Shown here one piece after another: positions 34,082 through 42,884 of a stretch of 64,000 bases of DNA (its first letter is position 1; each line of letters begins with the position of its first letter). The stretch comes from Hyphomicrobiales bacterium (GTDB taxonomy: Bacteria > Pseudomonadota > Alphaproteobacteria > Rhizobiales > Beijerinckiaceae), in contig JAIXSR010000147.1 in assembly GCA_027484605.1 (NCBI GenBank), forward strand, positions 1 through 64,000, written 5' to 3'. The translations under genes and the position numbers were made by a program. A model generated the notes under the pieces. It worked only from the letters and a program-made list of their open reading frames with translations, was not told the DNA's origin and did no database searches.

Positions 34082-34100
34082 GCCGGCATTTCTTGCCGGC
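34082..34100. other. 7-bp stem hairpin in the gap before the TadG-like gene
   Basis: GCCGGCA / TGCCGGC with a 5-nt loop lies 127 bp after the aldehyde dehydrogenase stop. The downstream stretch to 34178 is relatively AT-rich and probably holds the promoter of the TadG-like gene. A T run is lacking, so terminator function is uncertain. Confidence 0.35.
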
Positions 34101-34177
34101 CTTCATTGATATGTCGAGCAACCATTAACCGCTTTGGACGAGGATTTCCGTCTGGAATCATCCGGACGGAATTGCCG

Positions 34178-35542
34178 ATGCGCGGCGCCTTGAACAGGAT
34201 CAGGCATTTCGGAGGCCACAGGGGAGGAACCTCTGCGGCGATGTTTGCCCTGTCGCTGCCGGCCTTGCTGGCGCTTGGCGCCGGGACGGTCGAATTCATG
34301 ATGGCCACGCAGAAGCAGGTGGCCCTGCAGGGCCTGACGGATGCCGCCGCCCTCGCCATCGCCCGGCACATGACGGTCACCACCCCCTCGCGTGCCGAGA
34401 TGCTGGCCATTGCACGGGGCTTTGCGGGCCCCTTCGAGGCCCAGCATGGCCCGGTGGCGCTGCAACCGGAACCCGGGCAGGAAGCGGGCACGGTCCGCGT
34501 GGCGGCAAGCCTCCGCCTCACCCAGGGGTTCGGCTTCCTCGCCAGCATGGGCGGCCTCGAAAGCGTTTCTGCCAGTTCCACGGCCAAGACCGGCGGCTCC
34601 AGCAAACTCTGCCTGATCTCGATCGACGAGGCCAAGGCGGATGAACGCGCGGCGGGCGCGAAGATGTTCGTCTCGAAGGATGCCAACGGCCTGCATCTGG
34701 GCGAGGGATCGCGCATTACCGCGCCGGGATGCACGCTCCACACCAATTTCCGCACGCGCAATGCCTTCATCATCGAGGCGCAGGCGAAGGTGACGGCGGA
34801 CCTGCTCTGCGCGGCCGGCGGCATCCGCAATTTCGGCGGGTCGGTCGATGCGGAAATCGTCACCGATTGCCCGCGTGTGCCCAACCCGCTGGAGACCCGG
34901 CAGACCACGGCGATCCAGCGCCGATGCGGCCTTGCCGATTACCGGGTCTGGGAATTCCGCGAGGGCACCCACACGCTTCAGCCCGGCCGCTATTGCGGAG
35001 ATATCATCATCGGCGGCAGCGCCAAGGTCCGGCTCAATGCCGGCGAATATGCCATCCAGGGCAAGTTCGTGGCCGGCGGGGATTCGGAAGTGACGGGCGA
35101 GGGCGTGGCGCTCTATTTCTACGGCGGCATCGACGGCCATCTCCGGCCATCCTATTTCCGTTTCACCGGCAATGCGCTGATCGACCTCACCGCCCCGGAA
35201 AAGGGCAGGATGGCCGGCATCCTCATCTGGGAGGGGGTCAACGGGGCTGTCAGCGATCTCGCCAGGAATCTCCGGGAACCGGAAGGCGCGAACTTCCACC
35301 GCATCTCGTCGGCCCGGGCCCGGCGCCTGACCGGGACGATCTACCTCCCGGGCGGCCAGTTGCGGATCGACGCGCCCGTCGTGGTGGCCGACCGCAGCGA
35401 CTATACCCTTCTGGTTGTCAACCGCCTCGAACTGGCACGGGGGCCGAACCTGGTCCTGAACTCGAACTATGCCCGCTCCCGCGTGCCGGTGCCGCCGGGC
35501 CTCGGCCCGGTCGGCGTGAAGGAAGTCCGCCTGATCAAATGA
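34178..35542 (+). CDS. TadE/TadG-like pilus-associated or surface protein, orphan
   Basis: This is a 454-residue protein. After a short basic start comes GGTSAAMFALSLPALLALGAGTVEFMM, the TadE/TadG-type membrane helix with ahead-of-helix GG, then QVALQGLTDAAALAIAR, the usual helical continuation. The long C-terminal part is beta-rich (GRYCGDIIIGGSAKVRLNAGEY, DSEVTGEGVALYFYGG) like other TadG-family surface domains. Normally such genes sit in a tad locus; none of its partners (pilin, TadA ATPase, secretin) is nearby. It converges on the dehydrogenase gene, 31 bp away. Confidence 0.75.
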   Translation: MRGALNRIRHFGGHRGGTSAAMFALSLPALLALGAGTVEFMMATQKQVALQGLTDAAALAIARHMTVTTPSRAEMLAIARGFAGPFEAQHGPVALQPEPGQEAGTVRVAASLRLTQGFGFLASMGGLESVSASSTAKTGGSSKLCLISIDEAKADERAAGAKMFVSKDANGLHLGEGSRITAPGCTLHTNFRTRNAFIIEAQAKVTADLLCAAGGIRNFGGSVDAEIVTDCPRVPNPLETRQTTAIQRRCGLADYRVWEFREGTHTLQPGRYCGDIIIGGSAKVRLNAGEYAIQGKFVAGGDSEVTGEGVALYFYGGIDGHLRPSYFRFTGNALIDLTAPEKGRMAGILIWEGVNGAVSDLARNLREPEGANFHRISSARARRLTGTIYLPGGQLRIDAPVVVADRSDYTLLVVNRLELARGPNLVLNSNYARSRVPVPPGLGPVGVKEVRLIK

Positions 35543-35573
35543 GGCGGACCGCCGGATCGGGCGGACCGGCCGC

Positions 35574-36470
35574 TCAGCCCTTCTTGATGCCGTTCTGCTC
35601 GGCGACGAAATCGGCCAGCATCGGCACGAATTTCTGGCCCATCCCGGCCCCGATCGCCTGGCCCAGCAGGTTTTTCGCCGCGCTGCCGATCGGGTTCGGC
35701 ACCTGCGCCGCATTGGCCATGGCATCGACGTAGCGCAGGTCCTTGAAGGCATTGGCCAGCGTGAACTTGTGCGATTCCGGGTTCCCTTCCAGCGCATAGC
35801 CCATGAAGGTCTCGTAGAAGCCGCAGGACATGCGTCCGCCGCGGATGACGCTGTCGAAGGTGGCGATCGAGATGCCCACCTTCTGGCCAAGCGCCAAAGC
35901 CTCGGCATAGATCGCGGCATAGCCCATCGAGACGAAGTTGTTCAGCAGCTTCATCTTGTGGCCGGAGCCGACCGGGCCGAGATGGACGATCTTCGCCGCC
36001 CAGGTCTCGATCACCGGCTTGACCCGGTTGAAGACGGCCTCGTCGCCGCCGCACATCGCCACGAGCTGGCCCGCTTCGGCCTGGACCGGCGTGCCGCCCA
36101 GCGGCGCATCGACGAAATCGACGCCCATCGTCTTGAGTTCGGCAGCCAGCGCCTCGGTCGAGACCGGGTTGGCCGTCGAGGTATCGACAATGACGAGGCC
36201 CTTATGCGCTCCGGCCATGATGCCGTCCGGCGCGCGCATGATCTTCTCGATCGTCGGGGAATCGCTGAGGCAGAGATGGAGGATGTCCGAATTGCGGGCG
36301 ACCTCGGCGGCGGTCTTGACCTCCACCGCACCCTTGGCGACCAGGCTTTCCACCGGCGCCCGGTTGCGGTTGCCGACGATGGTCAGCGGATGCCCCTTGG
36401 TCACGATGTTCTTGGCCATGCCATGGCCCATGAACCCCACGCCGATAAACCCGACCCGTTCCTTCGCCAT
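35574..36470 (-). CDS. 3-hydroxyisobutyrate dehydrogenase-family reductase 1
   Basis: This is a 298-residue beta-hydroxyacid dehydrogenase. It has the N-terminal cofactor motif VGFIGVGFMGHGMAKN, the substrate motif DAPLGGTPVQAEAGQL and the catalytic Lys region GSGHKMKLLNN. Family members act on 3-hydroxyisobutyrate, tartronate semialdehyde, threonate and related acids. It is the last gene of a leftward operon with a sugar-type ABC transporter and a second paralogous reductase; the two share only the family pattern and are not recent duplicates. Substrate unknown. Confidence 0.85.
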   Translation of the reverse strand: MAKERVGFIGVGFMGHGMAKNIVTKGHPLTIVGNRNRAPVESLVAKGAVEVKTAAEVARNSDILHLCLSDSPTIEKIMRAPDGIMAGAHKGLVIVDTSTANPVSTEALAAELKTMGVDFVDAPLGGTPVQAEAGQLVAMCGGDEAVFNRVKPVIETWAAKIVHLGPVGSGHKMKLLNNFVSMGYAAIYAEALALGQKVGISIATFDSVIRGGRMSCGFYETFMGYALEGNPESHKFTLANAFKDLRYVDAMANAAQVPNPIGSAAKNLLGQAIGAGMGQKFVPMLADFVAEQNGIKKG

Positions 36471-36475
36471 TCCCG

Positions 36476-37369
36476 TTACTCCTGATTGGTTCCGTTGAGC
36501 GCCCGATAGGCGCGGATCACCTGGCTGTCATCGGCGCGGCCATGGCCGGCGCCGGAGGCGGCGAGGAACATCTGGTGGGCCTGCGCGGCAAGCGGCAAGG
36601 CCACCTTGCCGGCGCGCCCGGCATCGAGCACCAGCGACAGGTCCTTGACGAAAATGTCGACCGCGCTGGTCACATCCGGGTCCTGCTGGATCATCCGCGG
36701 GCCTCGATTGCTGAGCATCCAGCTTCCCGCAGCCGACTGGCCGAGGATCTTCAGCAGCAGCGCGGTATCGAGCCCGGCCTTCTCGGCCATGGTAAAGGCT
36801 TCCGCGATGACCGCGATATGCACCCCGCAGAGCAGCTGGTTGACGGTCTTCACCATCGCGCCGTCGCCGGCCTTCCGGCCGACATGGTACAGCTTGTCGC
36901 CCATCGGCTCGAGCACGGGCCGGGCCAGGTCGAGCACGGCATCCGGCCCGCTGGCCATCAGCGTCAGCGTGCCGGCCTCGGCCCCGACCACACCGCCGGA
37001 AACCGGGCAGTCGAGGAAGGCCTTCCCGGCGGCTTCCGCCATCTGCCCGATCGCGACCGCATCGCCGGGCGAGCAGGTCGCCATCAGGATCACGACCGCG
37101 CCCGGCGCCAGCGCGTCGAGCGCGCCGCTCTCCACCAGGGCCGCCCGGGCCTGCTGGGCATTGACCACCATCAGGATGAGGGCGCCCGCGCCGGCGGCAG
37201 CCTCGCGGGCCGAGCCGGCGGCAACGCCGCCATTCTTCTCGTGGGCGGCCAGCGCGGCCGGGTTCAGGTCGAAGCCGCGGACACGGAACTGCTTCTCGAC
37301 GAGCCGCCTCGCCATGGGCAGGCCCATGGCGCCGAGGCCGATAAAGGCGATATCGCGCGAGGCCGGCAC
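36476..37369 (-). CDS. 3-hydroxyisobutyrate dehydrogenase-family reductase 2, L-threonate dehydrogenase-like
   Basis: This is a 297-residue paralogue of the downstream gene. Cofactor motif IAFIGLGAMGLPMARRL, substrate loop DCPVSGGVVGAEAGTL and catalytic Lys in DGAMVKTVNQLLCG are intact; VNQLL and HIAVIAEAF resemble LtnD-type threonate dehydrogenases. The start is GTG at 37369, 4 bp after the permease stop. Together with the neighbouring reductase and the ABC importer it suggests catabolism of a sugar acid or polyol, which is an inference from context. Confidence 0.82.
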   Translation of the reverse strand: MPASRDIAFIGLGAMGLPMARRLVEKQFRVRGFDLNPAALAAHEKNGGVAAGSAREAAAGAGALILMVVNAQQARAALVESGALDALAPGAVVILMATCSPGDAVAIGQMAEAAGKAFLDCPVSGGVVGAEAGTLTLMASGPDAVLDLARPVLEPMGDKLYHVGRKAGDGAMVKTVNQLLCGVHIAVIAEAFTMAEKAGLDTALLLKILGQSAAGSWMLSNRGPRMIQQDPDVTSAVDIFVKDLSLVLDAGRAGKVALPLAAQAHQMFLAASGAGHGRADDSQVIRAYRALNGTNQE

Positions 37370-37373
37370 GGCG

Positions 37374-38267
37374 TTATTCCTTCACCGCGCCGGTCATGGC
37401 CGAGACATAGTATTCCACGAAGAACGAGTAGAGGATCACCAGCGGCAGCGAGCCGACCAGCGCGCCCGCCATCAGCGAGCCCCAGCGATACTGGTCGCCA
37501 TCGGTGAAGGCGGTCACGATCGCCACCGGCACCGTCTTGTTGGCATGCGTGTTGATGAAGGTCAGCGCATAGATGAACTCGTTCCAGCACAGGGTCAGGC
37601 AGAAGATCCCGGCCGAGATCAGCCCCGGCACGGCCAGTGGCAGCACGATCTTCGTCAGGATCTGGAACCGGCTGGCGCCGTCGATCAGCGCGCATTCCTC
37701 CAGCTCGAACGGGATCGTCTTGAAATAGCCCATCAGCAGCCAGGTCGAGAACGGGATGAGGATGGTCGGATAGGTCAGGATCAGCGCGAACGGCGTGTCG
37801 AACAGCCCGTACTGGTAGACCACCGTCGAGAGCGGGATGAACAGGATCGAGGGCGGCACCAGATAGGACAGGAAGATCAGGCCGCCGACCGTGCTCGCGC
37901 CCTTGTAGCGGATACGCACGATCGCATAGGCCGCAAACACGGATGCGATCAGCGCCAGCACGGTCGAGACGACCGAGATGAACATCGTGTTCCAGAGCCA
38001 GCGCGGATACTCGGTCTTGAAGATCAGTTCCGTGATGTGCTCCAGCGTCGGCGCCCAGGTCCAGAACGGGTTGGAACGCTCGAAATCGACCAGCTCCTCC
38101 TTCGGCTTCACCGCCGTCAGCCCCATCCAGTAGAACGGGAAGAGCAGGACGAACATGATCAGGAAGAGCGGAATATAGACCGTCACGACCCGCCGCGGCA
38201 GCGTGTCGAGATAGGACATGCCCTCGCGGTTGTCGGTGATGTCGGCTCGGGTATCGGCGGCACTCAT
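37374..38267 (-). CDS. sugar ABC transporter permease, MalG-like (second system)
   Basis: This is a 297-residue inner-membrane subunit with six spans and the EAA loop at FELEECALIDGASRFQILTK with LPLAVPG following. The N-terminal tail is about 40 residues and hydrophilic. It starts 61 bp after the other permease and belongs to the operon headed by the ATPase at 41919. Confidence 0.9.
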   Translation of the reverse strand: MSAADTRADITDNREGMSYLDTLPRRVVTVYIPLFLIMFVLLFPFYWMGLTAVKPKEELVDFERSNPFWTWAPTLEHITELIFKTEYPRWLWNTMFISVVSTVLALIASVFAAYAIVRIRYKGASTVGGLIFLSYLVPPSILFIPLSTVVYQYGLFDTPFALILTYPTILIPFSTWLLMGYFKTIPFELEECALIDGASRFQILTKIVLPLAVPGLISAGIFCLTLCWNEFIYALTFINTHANKTVPVAIVTAFTDGDQYRWGSLMAGALVGSLPLVILYSFFVEYYVSAMTGAVKE

Positions 38268-38328
38268 GACAGGCTCCGGGAAGCAGCGGGACAGGGAAGG
38301 TTCGTCGGAAGGCAGGCAGCCGGAGGCA

Positions 38329-39279
38329 TCAATCCTCTCCCTGCTGCCATTTGCGGCGTTGCAATCCGAACCACGAGATCATGATCGCGCCGAGCAGGAA
38401 GGGGATCATCGCCGTGGAGACCGCGGCACCCTCGCCGATCTTCCCGCCAAGGATGGCGGTGTTGTAGCTCATCGTGGCCATGAGTTCGGTTGCCCCGGCC
38501 GGCCCGCCATTGGTCAGCACCTTGATGAGCTGGAAATCGGTGAAGGTGAACAGCACCGAGAAGGTCATCACCACCGCGATGATCGGGGTGAGCAGCGGAT
38601 AGGTGATGTAGCGGAACATCTGCCAGCGCGTGGCGCCGTCCAGAGTCGCGGCCTCGTAGAGCGAGGGCGGCACGGTCTGCAGGCCGGCAAGCAGGGTGAT
38701 GGCGATGAAGGGCACGCCGCGCCAGACATTGGCGAAGATCACGCTCCAGCGGGCGTTCCAGGTATCGCCGAGGAAGTTGATGTTGGTCGTGCGCCAGCCC
38801 ATCTCCTTCAGCGTCCAGGAGATGATCGAGAAGGTCGGGTCGAAGATCCACCAGAAGGCGATGGCGGAAAGCACCGTCGGCACGATGAAGGGGATCAGCA
38901 CGATGGCGCGGATCATCGCCTTGAACGGCAGGTGGTGGTTCAGCAGGATGGCAAGATACAGCCCGATCGCGAATTTCGCGACGCTGGCGATCGTCGTGTA
39001 GAACAGCGTGTTGAACACCGCGTCCTGGAACTTGCTGTCACCCAGCACCCATTCGTAATTCTCGATGCCGATGAACTCGCCCGGCCGGCCGATCCGCGTA
39101 TCCGTGAAGGACAGCCAGATGCCGAGGCCGAGGGGATAGGCCAGGAACAGGATCAGGAACGCCGCTGCGGGCACCATGAACCAGAAGCCGAGCCAGTTGC
39201 GGTTCGTCTTGAGGCGGTCCCAGGCGGTGATCTCGCGGATCGGGGCGCGGCGGGACAGGGGAAGGGCGGCATCGGTCAT
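38329..39279 (-). CDS. sugar ABC transporter permease, MalF-like (second system)
   Basis: This is a 316-residue inner-membrane subunit with six spans. The EAA loop reads LYEAATLDGATRWQMFRYIT and then YPLLTPI. ATG at 39279 is chosen because GGAGGATCC precedes it; the start at 39312 has no ribosome site. The gene lies after the binding protein, with a strong hairpin in the gap. Confidence 0.9.
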   Translation of the reverse strand: MTDAALPLSRRAPIREITAWDRLKTNRNWLGFWFMVPAAAFLILFLAYPLGLGIWLSFTDTRIGRPGEFIGIENYEWVLGDSKFQDAVFNTLFYTTIASVAKFAIGLYLAILLNHHLPFKAMIRAIVLIPFIVPTVLSAIAFWWIFDPTFSIISWTLKEMGWRTTNINFLGDTWNARWSVIFANVWRGVPFIAITLLAGLQTVPPSLYEAATLDGATRWQMFRYITYPLLTPIIAVVMTFSVLFTFTDFQLIKVLTNGGPAGATELMATMSYNTAILGGKIGEGAAVSTAMIPFLLGAIMISWFGLQRRKWQQGED

Positions 39280-39346
39280 CACGGATCCTCCGGCGGAAAT
39301 TCCGGTTCGCACGCCCGGCGGGGGCGGGGCGCGTCACAGGCGGGGA

Positions 39347-39372
39347 GCCCTCCCCGGCGAACCGGGGAGGGC
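39347..39372 (-). other. 11-bp stem hairpin after the binding-protein gene
   Basis: GCCCTCCCCGG and CCGGGGAGGGC pair perfectly around a 4-nt loop, which reads TTCG on the transcribed (minus) strand. It lies 11 bp after the binding-protein stop, inside the operon. Such structures commonly protect binding-protein mRNA or reduce read-through into the permeases. Confidence 0.65.
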
Positions 39373-39383
39373 AGACCTTGTCG

Positions 39384-40727
39384 TCAGCGGTAGATGCGCC
39401 GCAGCTGGCGATCGGCCACGGCCATCGCGCCTGGCACGGTCTCGCGCCCGGTGCAGACCGAGGCGAACATGTCGAGCACCACGAAATCGGCCAAGGCCGA
39501 GGCGGCGCGTTCGCCCACCGAGCCCTGGCCGCCGGCGGTCAGGGTGTTCCAGGCGGCCGGCTTGGCCACCGAGAGCTTCGGATCCGAGGTCCAGACGGCA
39601 TTCGCGTCATAGGCCTTGAGCGGATGCGAGAGATAGGCCACCGCAGCCTCGAGCCACTTGTTGTAGTTCTCGGCTTCCATCATGAAGGTCATGAAGGCCT
39701 TGCAGGCATTCGGAACCTTCGAATACTTCATGATCAGCATCGGATAGGCGATGTGGAATTCGGTCGGCTTGCCGACCGGGCCCACCGGCCAGACCGAGTG
39801 GTTCATGTCGTCGCGGACTTCCTTCATCTTCGGATCCTTGTCCGCGCCGGCCTTGGCCGCGGCATAGATCGAGACGCCGTTATTGGTGACCGAGACTTCG
39901 CCCGCCAGGAAGGCCTTGTTGTTGAACGCGTCGTTCCACGAGGCGGTTCCCGGCACGAAGGTATCCGACAGCGCCTTGGCATATTCGAGCGCCTTGGCGG
40001 TTTCCGGCGAATTGATCGTCACCTTGTCGTTCTTGTCGACGGTGTTGCCGCCATGGGACCAGAGCGCCCAGTGAACCCAGGCATTGCCGTCGCCCGAGGC
40101 GCGGCCGAGCGCGAAGCCGCCCGGAACCGACTTGGCCTTCAGCGCCTTCATCAGTTCGAGGAAGCCGGCCGTGTCCTTCGGCATTTCCTTGAAGCCGGCC
40201 TTCTCGATCATCGACTGGCGATAGTTGATGACGTTGGCATTGTAGGCCACCGGCAGCGCGATCCACTTGCCCTGGCTCTTGCCATAGGTTTCCGCGGTCG
40301 GGGCCCAGCCGCCATACTTCTTGCCGAGATAATTGGCCACGTCCGACACGTCGGTGCACTTGGCCGGGAAGAGATGCGGCAGCGAATAGAGACCCCAGAA
40401 CATGTCCGGGCCCTGGTTCGTGTTGGCCGCGACCGACGCCTTCGGCTGGACGTCGTCGAGCGATTCATTGATGACGTTCACCTTCACGCCGGTGGCCTTG
40501 GTGAAGGCCGCGACGAGCGCCATGAAGCCGTCTTCCTCGGCCTGGATGAAGCGCTTCCAGCGAAGGATCTGGATCGAGGCGTTGGCTTCCGGCTTGAACG
40601 GCGCCGCCTGGGCCCAGGCGCGCGCGAAATCCGTCAGGCCGCTGCCGGCCAGCATCGCGCCGGCGCCGAGCGTGGCCGTGCCGGACAGGAATGTGCGCCG
40701 GTCGAATGAGGGGGTCTTGATCGTCAT
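39384..40727 (-). CDS. sugar ABC transporter substrate-binding protein, Tat-exported (second system)
   Basis: This is a 447-residue periplasmic protein. The N-terminus has a twin-arginine motif (FDRRTFLSGTATLGAGA) and ends its signal near RAWAQA, so it is likely exported folded. The mature part has the family-1 binding-protein layout with QILRWKRFIQAEED at the start and TPWV-like hinge regions. Most CUT1 binding proteins use Sec, so Tat export is noteworthy but not rare in alphaproteobacteria. The ligand is unknown. Confidence 0.88.
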   Translation of the reverse strand: MTIKTPSFDRRTFLSGTATLGAGAMLAGSGLTDFARAWAQAAPFKPEANASIQILRWKRFIQAEEDGFMALVAAFTKATGVKVNVINESLDDVQPKASVAANTNQGPDMFWGLYSLPHLFPAKCTDVSDVANYLGKKYGGWAPTAETYGKSQGKWIALPVAYNANVINYRQSMIEKAGFKEMPKDTAGFLELMKALKAKSVPGGFALGRASGDGNAWVHWALWSHGGNTVDKNDKVTINSPETAKALEYAKALSDTFVPGTASWNDAFNNKAFLAGEVSVTNNGVSIYAAAKAGADKDPKMKEVRDDMNHSVWPVGPVGKPTEFHIAYPMLIMKYSKVPNACKAFMTFMMEAENYNKWLEAAVAYLSHPLKAYDANAVWTSDPKLSVAKPAAWNTLTAGGQGSVGERAASALADFVVLDMFASVCTGRETVPGAMAVADRQLRRIYR

Positions 40728-40832
40728 GCGGTTTCCTCCGTAAGGCCCGGACGTTGATCGCCGGGTCCGATGATGCGCCCATCCGGGCCGGTCGGTCCTC
40801 CGCCGGCCTCCCGCCAGCGAGGAAAAGTCGGA

Positions 40833-40852
40833 CCGCCGGCCTCTGCCGGCGG
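40833..40852 (-). terminator. hairpin with a short T run after the ATPase gene
   Basis: CCGCCGGC / GCCGGCGG form a perfect 8-bp stem with a 4-nt loop, 8 bp past the ATPase stop. On the minus strand, TTTT follows about 6 nt later. It could partly terminate transcription between the ATPase and the binding-protein gene. Confidence 0.5.
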
Positions 40853-40860
40853 GGAAAGCG

Positions 40861-41919
40861 TCAGGCGACGAGCCTCTTGCCGGTCTCGGCGTCGAAGAGA
40901 TGCGCGATCGGCAGGCTGGGCGAGATCGGGATCATCTCGCCGGGCTTGGCCGTGAGGCGTTCGCGGAACACGGCGATGATGTCCTGCCCGCCGGCCCGCA
41001 GCACGACCTGCGTTTCCGAGCCGGTCGGCTCCAGCACCACGACTTCGGCCGGCACGCCGGCCGAGTCGATACGGATATGTTCCGGGCGCAGGCCATAGAC
41101 CACCGGCTTGCCGTCGGAGCCGGCCGGCGCCGCGCCGACGGGCAGGTGGAACCCGCCCTCGGCCATGAAGCCGCCGCTGCCGAGCGTGCCGCGGATGAAA
41201 TTCATCGCCGGCGAGCCGATGAAGCCCGCCACGAACAGGTTTTCCGGTCGGTCATAAAGGTCGAGCGGCGCGCCGATCTGCTCGACGATGCCGTCATGCA
41301 TCACCACGATCTTGTCCGCCATGGTCATGGCCTCGATCTGGTCATGGGTCACATAGACGGTCGTCGTGCGAAGGCGCTGGTGCAGTTCCTTGATTTCGGT
41401 GCGCATCTGGACGCGCAGCTTGGCGTCGAGGTTCGAGAGCGGCTCGTCGAACAGGAAGACCTGCGGATCGCGCACGATTGCACGGCCCATCGCCACGCGC
41501 TGGCGCTGGCCACCGGAAAGCTGCTTGGGGAAGCGCTCGAGCAGCTTCTCGAGGCCGAGGATCTTGGCGGCCTTGTCGACCCGCTCCTTGATCTCCGCCT
41601 TCGGCGCGTTCCGGAGGCTCATCGAGAAGGCCATGTTGTCGGCCACTGTCATATGCGGGTAGAGCGCATAATTCTGGAACACCATCGCGATGTCGCGTTC
41701 CTTCGGCGGCACGTTGTTGACCACCCGGTCCCCGATCAGGATCTCGCCTGCGGAAATGTTCTCCAGCCCCGCCAGCATCCTGAGCAGGGTCGACTTGCCG
41801 CAGCCCGAAGGACCGACCAGCACAACGAACTCGCCATCGGCGATATCGATATCGACCCCGTGGATGATCTGAACGTTGCCAAACGCTTTCCGCACATCGC
41901 GGATCGTCACAGACGCCAT
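40861..41919 (-). CDS. sugar ABC transporter ATP-binding protein (second system, UgpC/MsmK type)
   Basis: This is a 352-residue ATPase with Walker [11 protein letters not shown]-loop MVFQNYALYPHM, signature [14 protein letters not shown], Walker [13 protein letters not shown] and switch YVTHDQIEAMT, then the regulatory TOBE domain. It resembles the ATPase of the first system closely in the core. It heads the operon ATPase - binding protein - two permeases - two dehydrogenases, divergent from the GntR regulator. Confidence 0.92.
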   Translation of the reverse strand: MASVTIRDVRKAFGNVQIIHGVDIDIADGEFVVLVGPSGCGKSTLLRMLAGLENISAGEILIGDRVVNNVPPKERDIAMVFQNYALYPHMTVADNMAFSMSLRNAPKAEIKERVDKAAKILGLEKLLERFPKQLSGGQRQRVAMGRAIVRDPQVFLFDEPLSNLDAKLRVQMRTEIKELHQRLRTTTVYVTHDQIEAMTMADKIVVMHDGIVEQIGAPLDLYDRPENLFVAGFIGSPAMNFIRGTLGSGGFMAEGGFHLPVGAAPAGSDGKPVVYGLRPEHIRIDSAGVPAEVVVLEPTGSETQVVLRAGGQDIIAVFRERLTAKPGEMIPISPSLPIAHLFDAETGKRLVA

Positions 41920-42019
41920 CGACTCCTCCCGCTACCGCCCCGACGGGGGCGTCTTGGATTGCGGCCGGGCTCCATGACGAGCCGACGCGCATCGGCCGGC
42001 TCTTGCGGCCGGTTCTAAA

Positions 42020-42030
42020 AAGTCATACTA
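42020..42030. promoter_or_regulatory. possible GntR (FadR-subfamily) operator
   Basis: AAGTCATACTA fits the GT-N3-AC core of TNGTNNNACNA with 5 of 6 fixed bases. It lies in the AT-rich part of the gap between the ATPase start (41919) and the divergent FCD-type GntR gene (42093). Confidence 0.35.
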
Positions 42031-42092
42031 GTTTTCGCGTGCTGTCAAGCGGGTCTCTGGCCAATCGGGGCGGAGAATTGAGGGAGGCAGGC

Positions 42093-42854
42093 GTGCTGAA
42101 ACGGGTTGCAGGGCGATCCCTGGCGCGACCAGGGATGGAAGGCCCCTTCACGCAGATGACCGAACGTCTTGCCGTGGCCATCCTGTCCGGCGCGCTGCCG
42201 GTCGGGGCCCTGGTCCCGAACGAGGAGGGGCCGGATGGCGAGGGGGCGGCCTCGCGCACGGCCTATCGCGAGGCGATGCGCTTCCTCGCCGGCAAGGGCC
42301 TGATCGAGGCTCGCCAGCGAGCCGGCACCCGCGTCGCCCCGCGTGAATCCTGGCATATGCTCGATCCGGACGTGCTGCGCTGGTCGCTGGCGGTGAAGCC
42401 GGACGAGGCCTTCATCCGCGATCTGTTCGAGCTCCGCTTCATGATCGAGCCCGGTGCCTCGCGGCAGGCAGCCATGCGCCACCGGCCCGAGCAGCTGGCT
42501 GCGATCCGGCGCGCGCTGGAGGGGATGGAGCGTGAAACGCCCTATACCGACGCGAATTTCGCCTGTGATCTCGCCTTTCACGAGGCTGTTTTCCACGCCT
42601 CCGGCAATGAGGCGCTGAAGGCTCTGGTCGGCGTCGTCTCGACGACGTTGCATTGGTCGCTCCGCACCCAGAGTGCGCGCAGGCCCGAGGATTTCGACCA
42701 GCCCCTGGCCGATCACCGCCGTCTTTTCGATGCGATCGAGCGCCGCGATGGCGATGGCGCCGCAACCCTCACGCGCATTCTCGTGGCCGATGCGTTGCGG
42801 GCGACATTGGCGGCCTTGCGCGGTCTCGACGGGAATTCGCCCCAATTGGCCTGA
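42093..42854 (+). CDS. GntR-family transcriptional regulator with FCD domain
   Basis: This is a 253-residue regulator. The N-terminal winged helix (TERLAVAILSGALPVGALVPNE and SRTAYREAMRFLAGKGLIEARQ) is followed by a helical FCD ligand domain with the metal-binding pattern LFELRFMIEPGASRQAA, FHEAVFHASGN and DHRRLFDAI. A GTG start at 42093 is chosen for its GGGAGGCAG ribosome site. Being divergent from the second ABC operon, it most likely represses it and responds to a sugar acid or its breakdown product. Confidence 0.88.
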   Translation: MLKRVAGRSLARPGMEGPFTQMTERLAVAILSGALPVGALVPNEEGPDGEGAASRTAYREAMRFLAGKGLIEARQRAGTRVAPRESWHMLDPDVLRWSLAVKPDEAFIRDLFELRFMIEPGASRQAAMRHRPEQLAAIRRALEGMERETPYTDANFACDLAFHEAVFHASGNEALKALVGVVSTTLHWSLRTQSARRPEDFDQPLADHRRLFDAIERRDGDGAATLTRILVADALRATLAALRGLDGNSPQLA

Positions 42855-42884
42855 CCAATCCGGAGGCAATCGCGCCTCTGCGCT

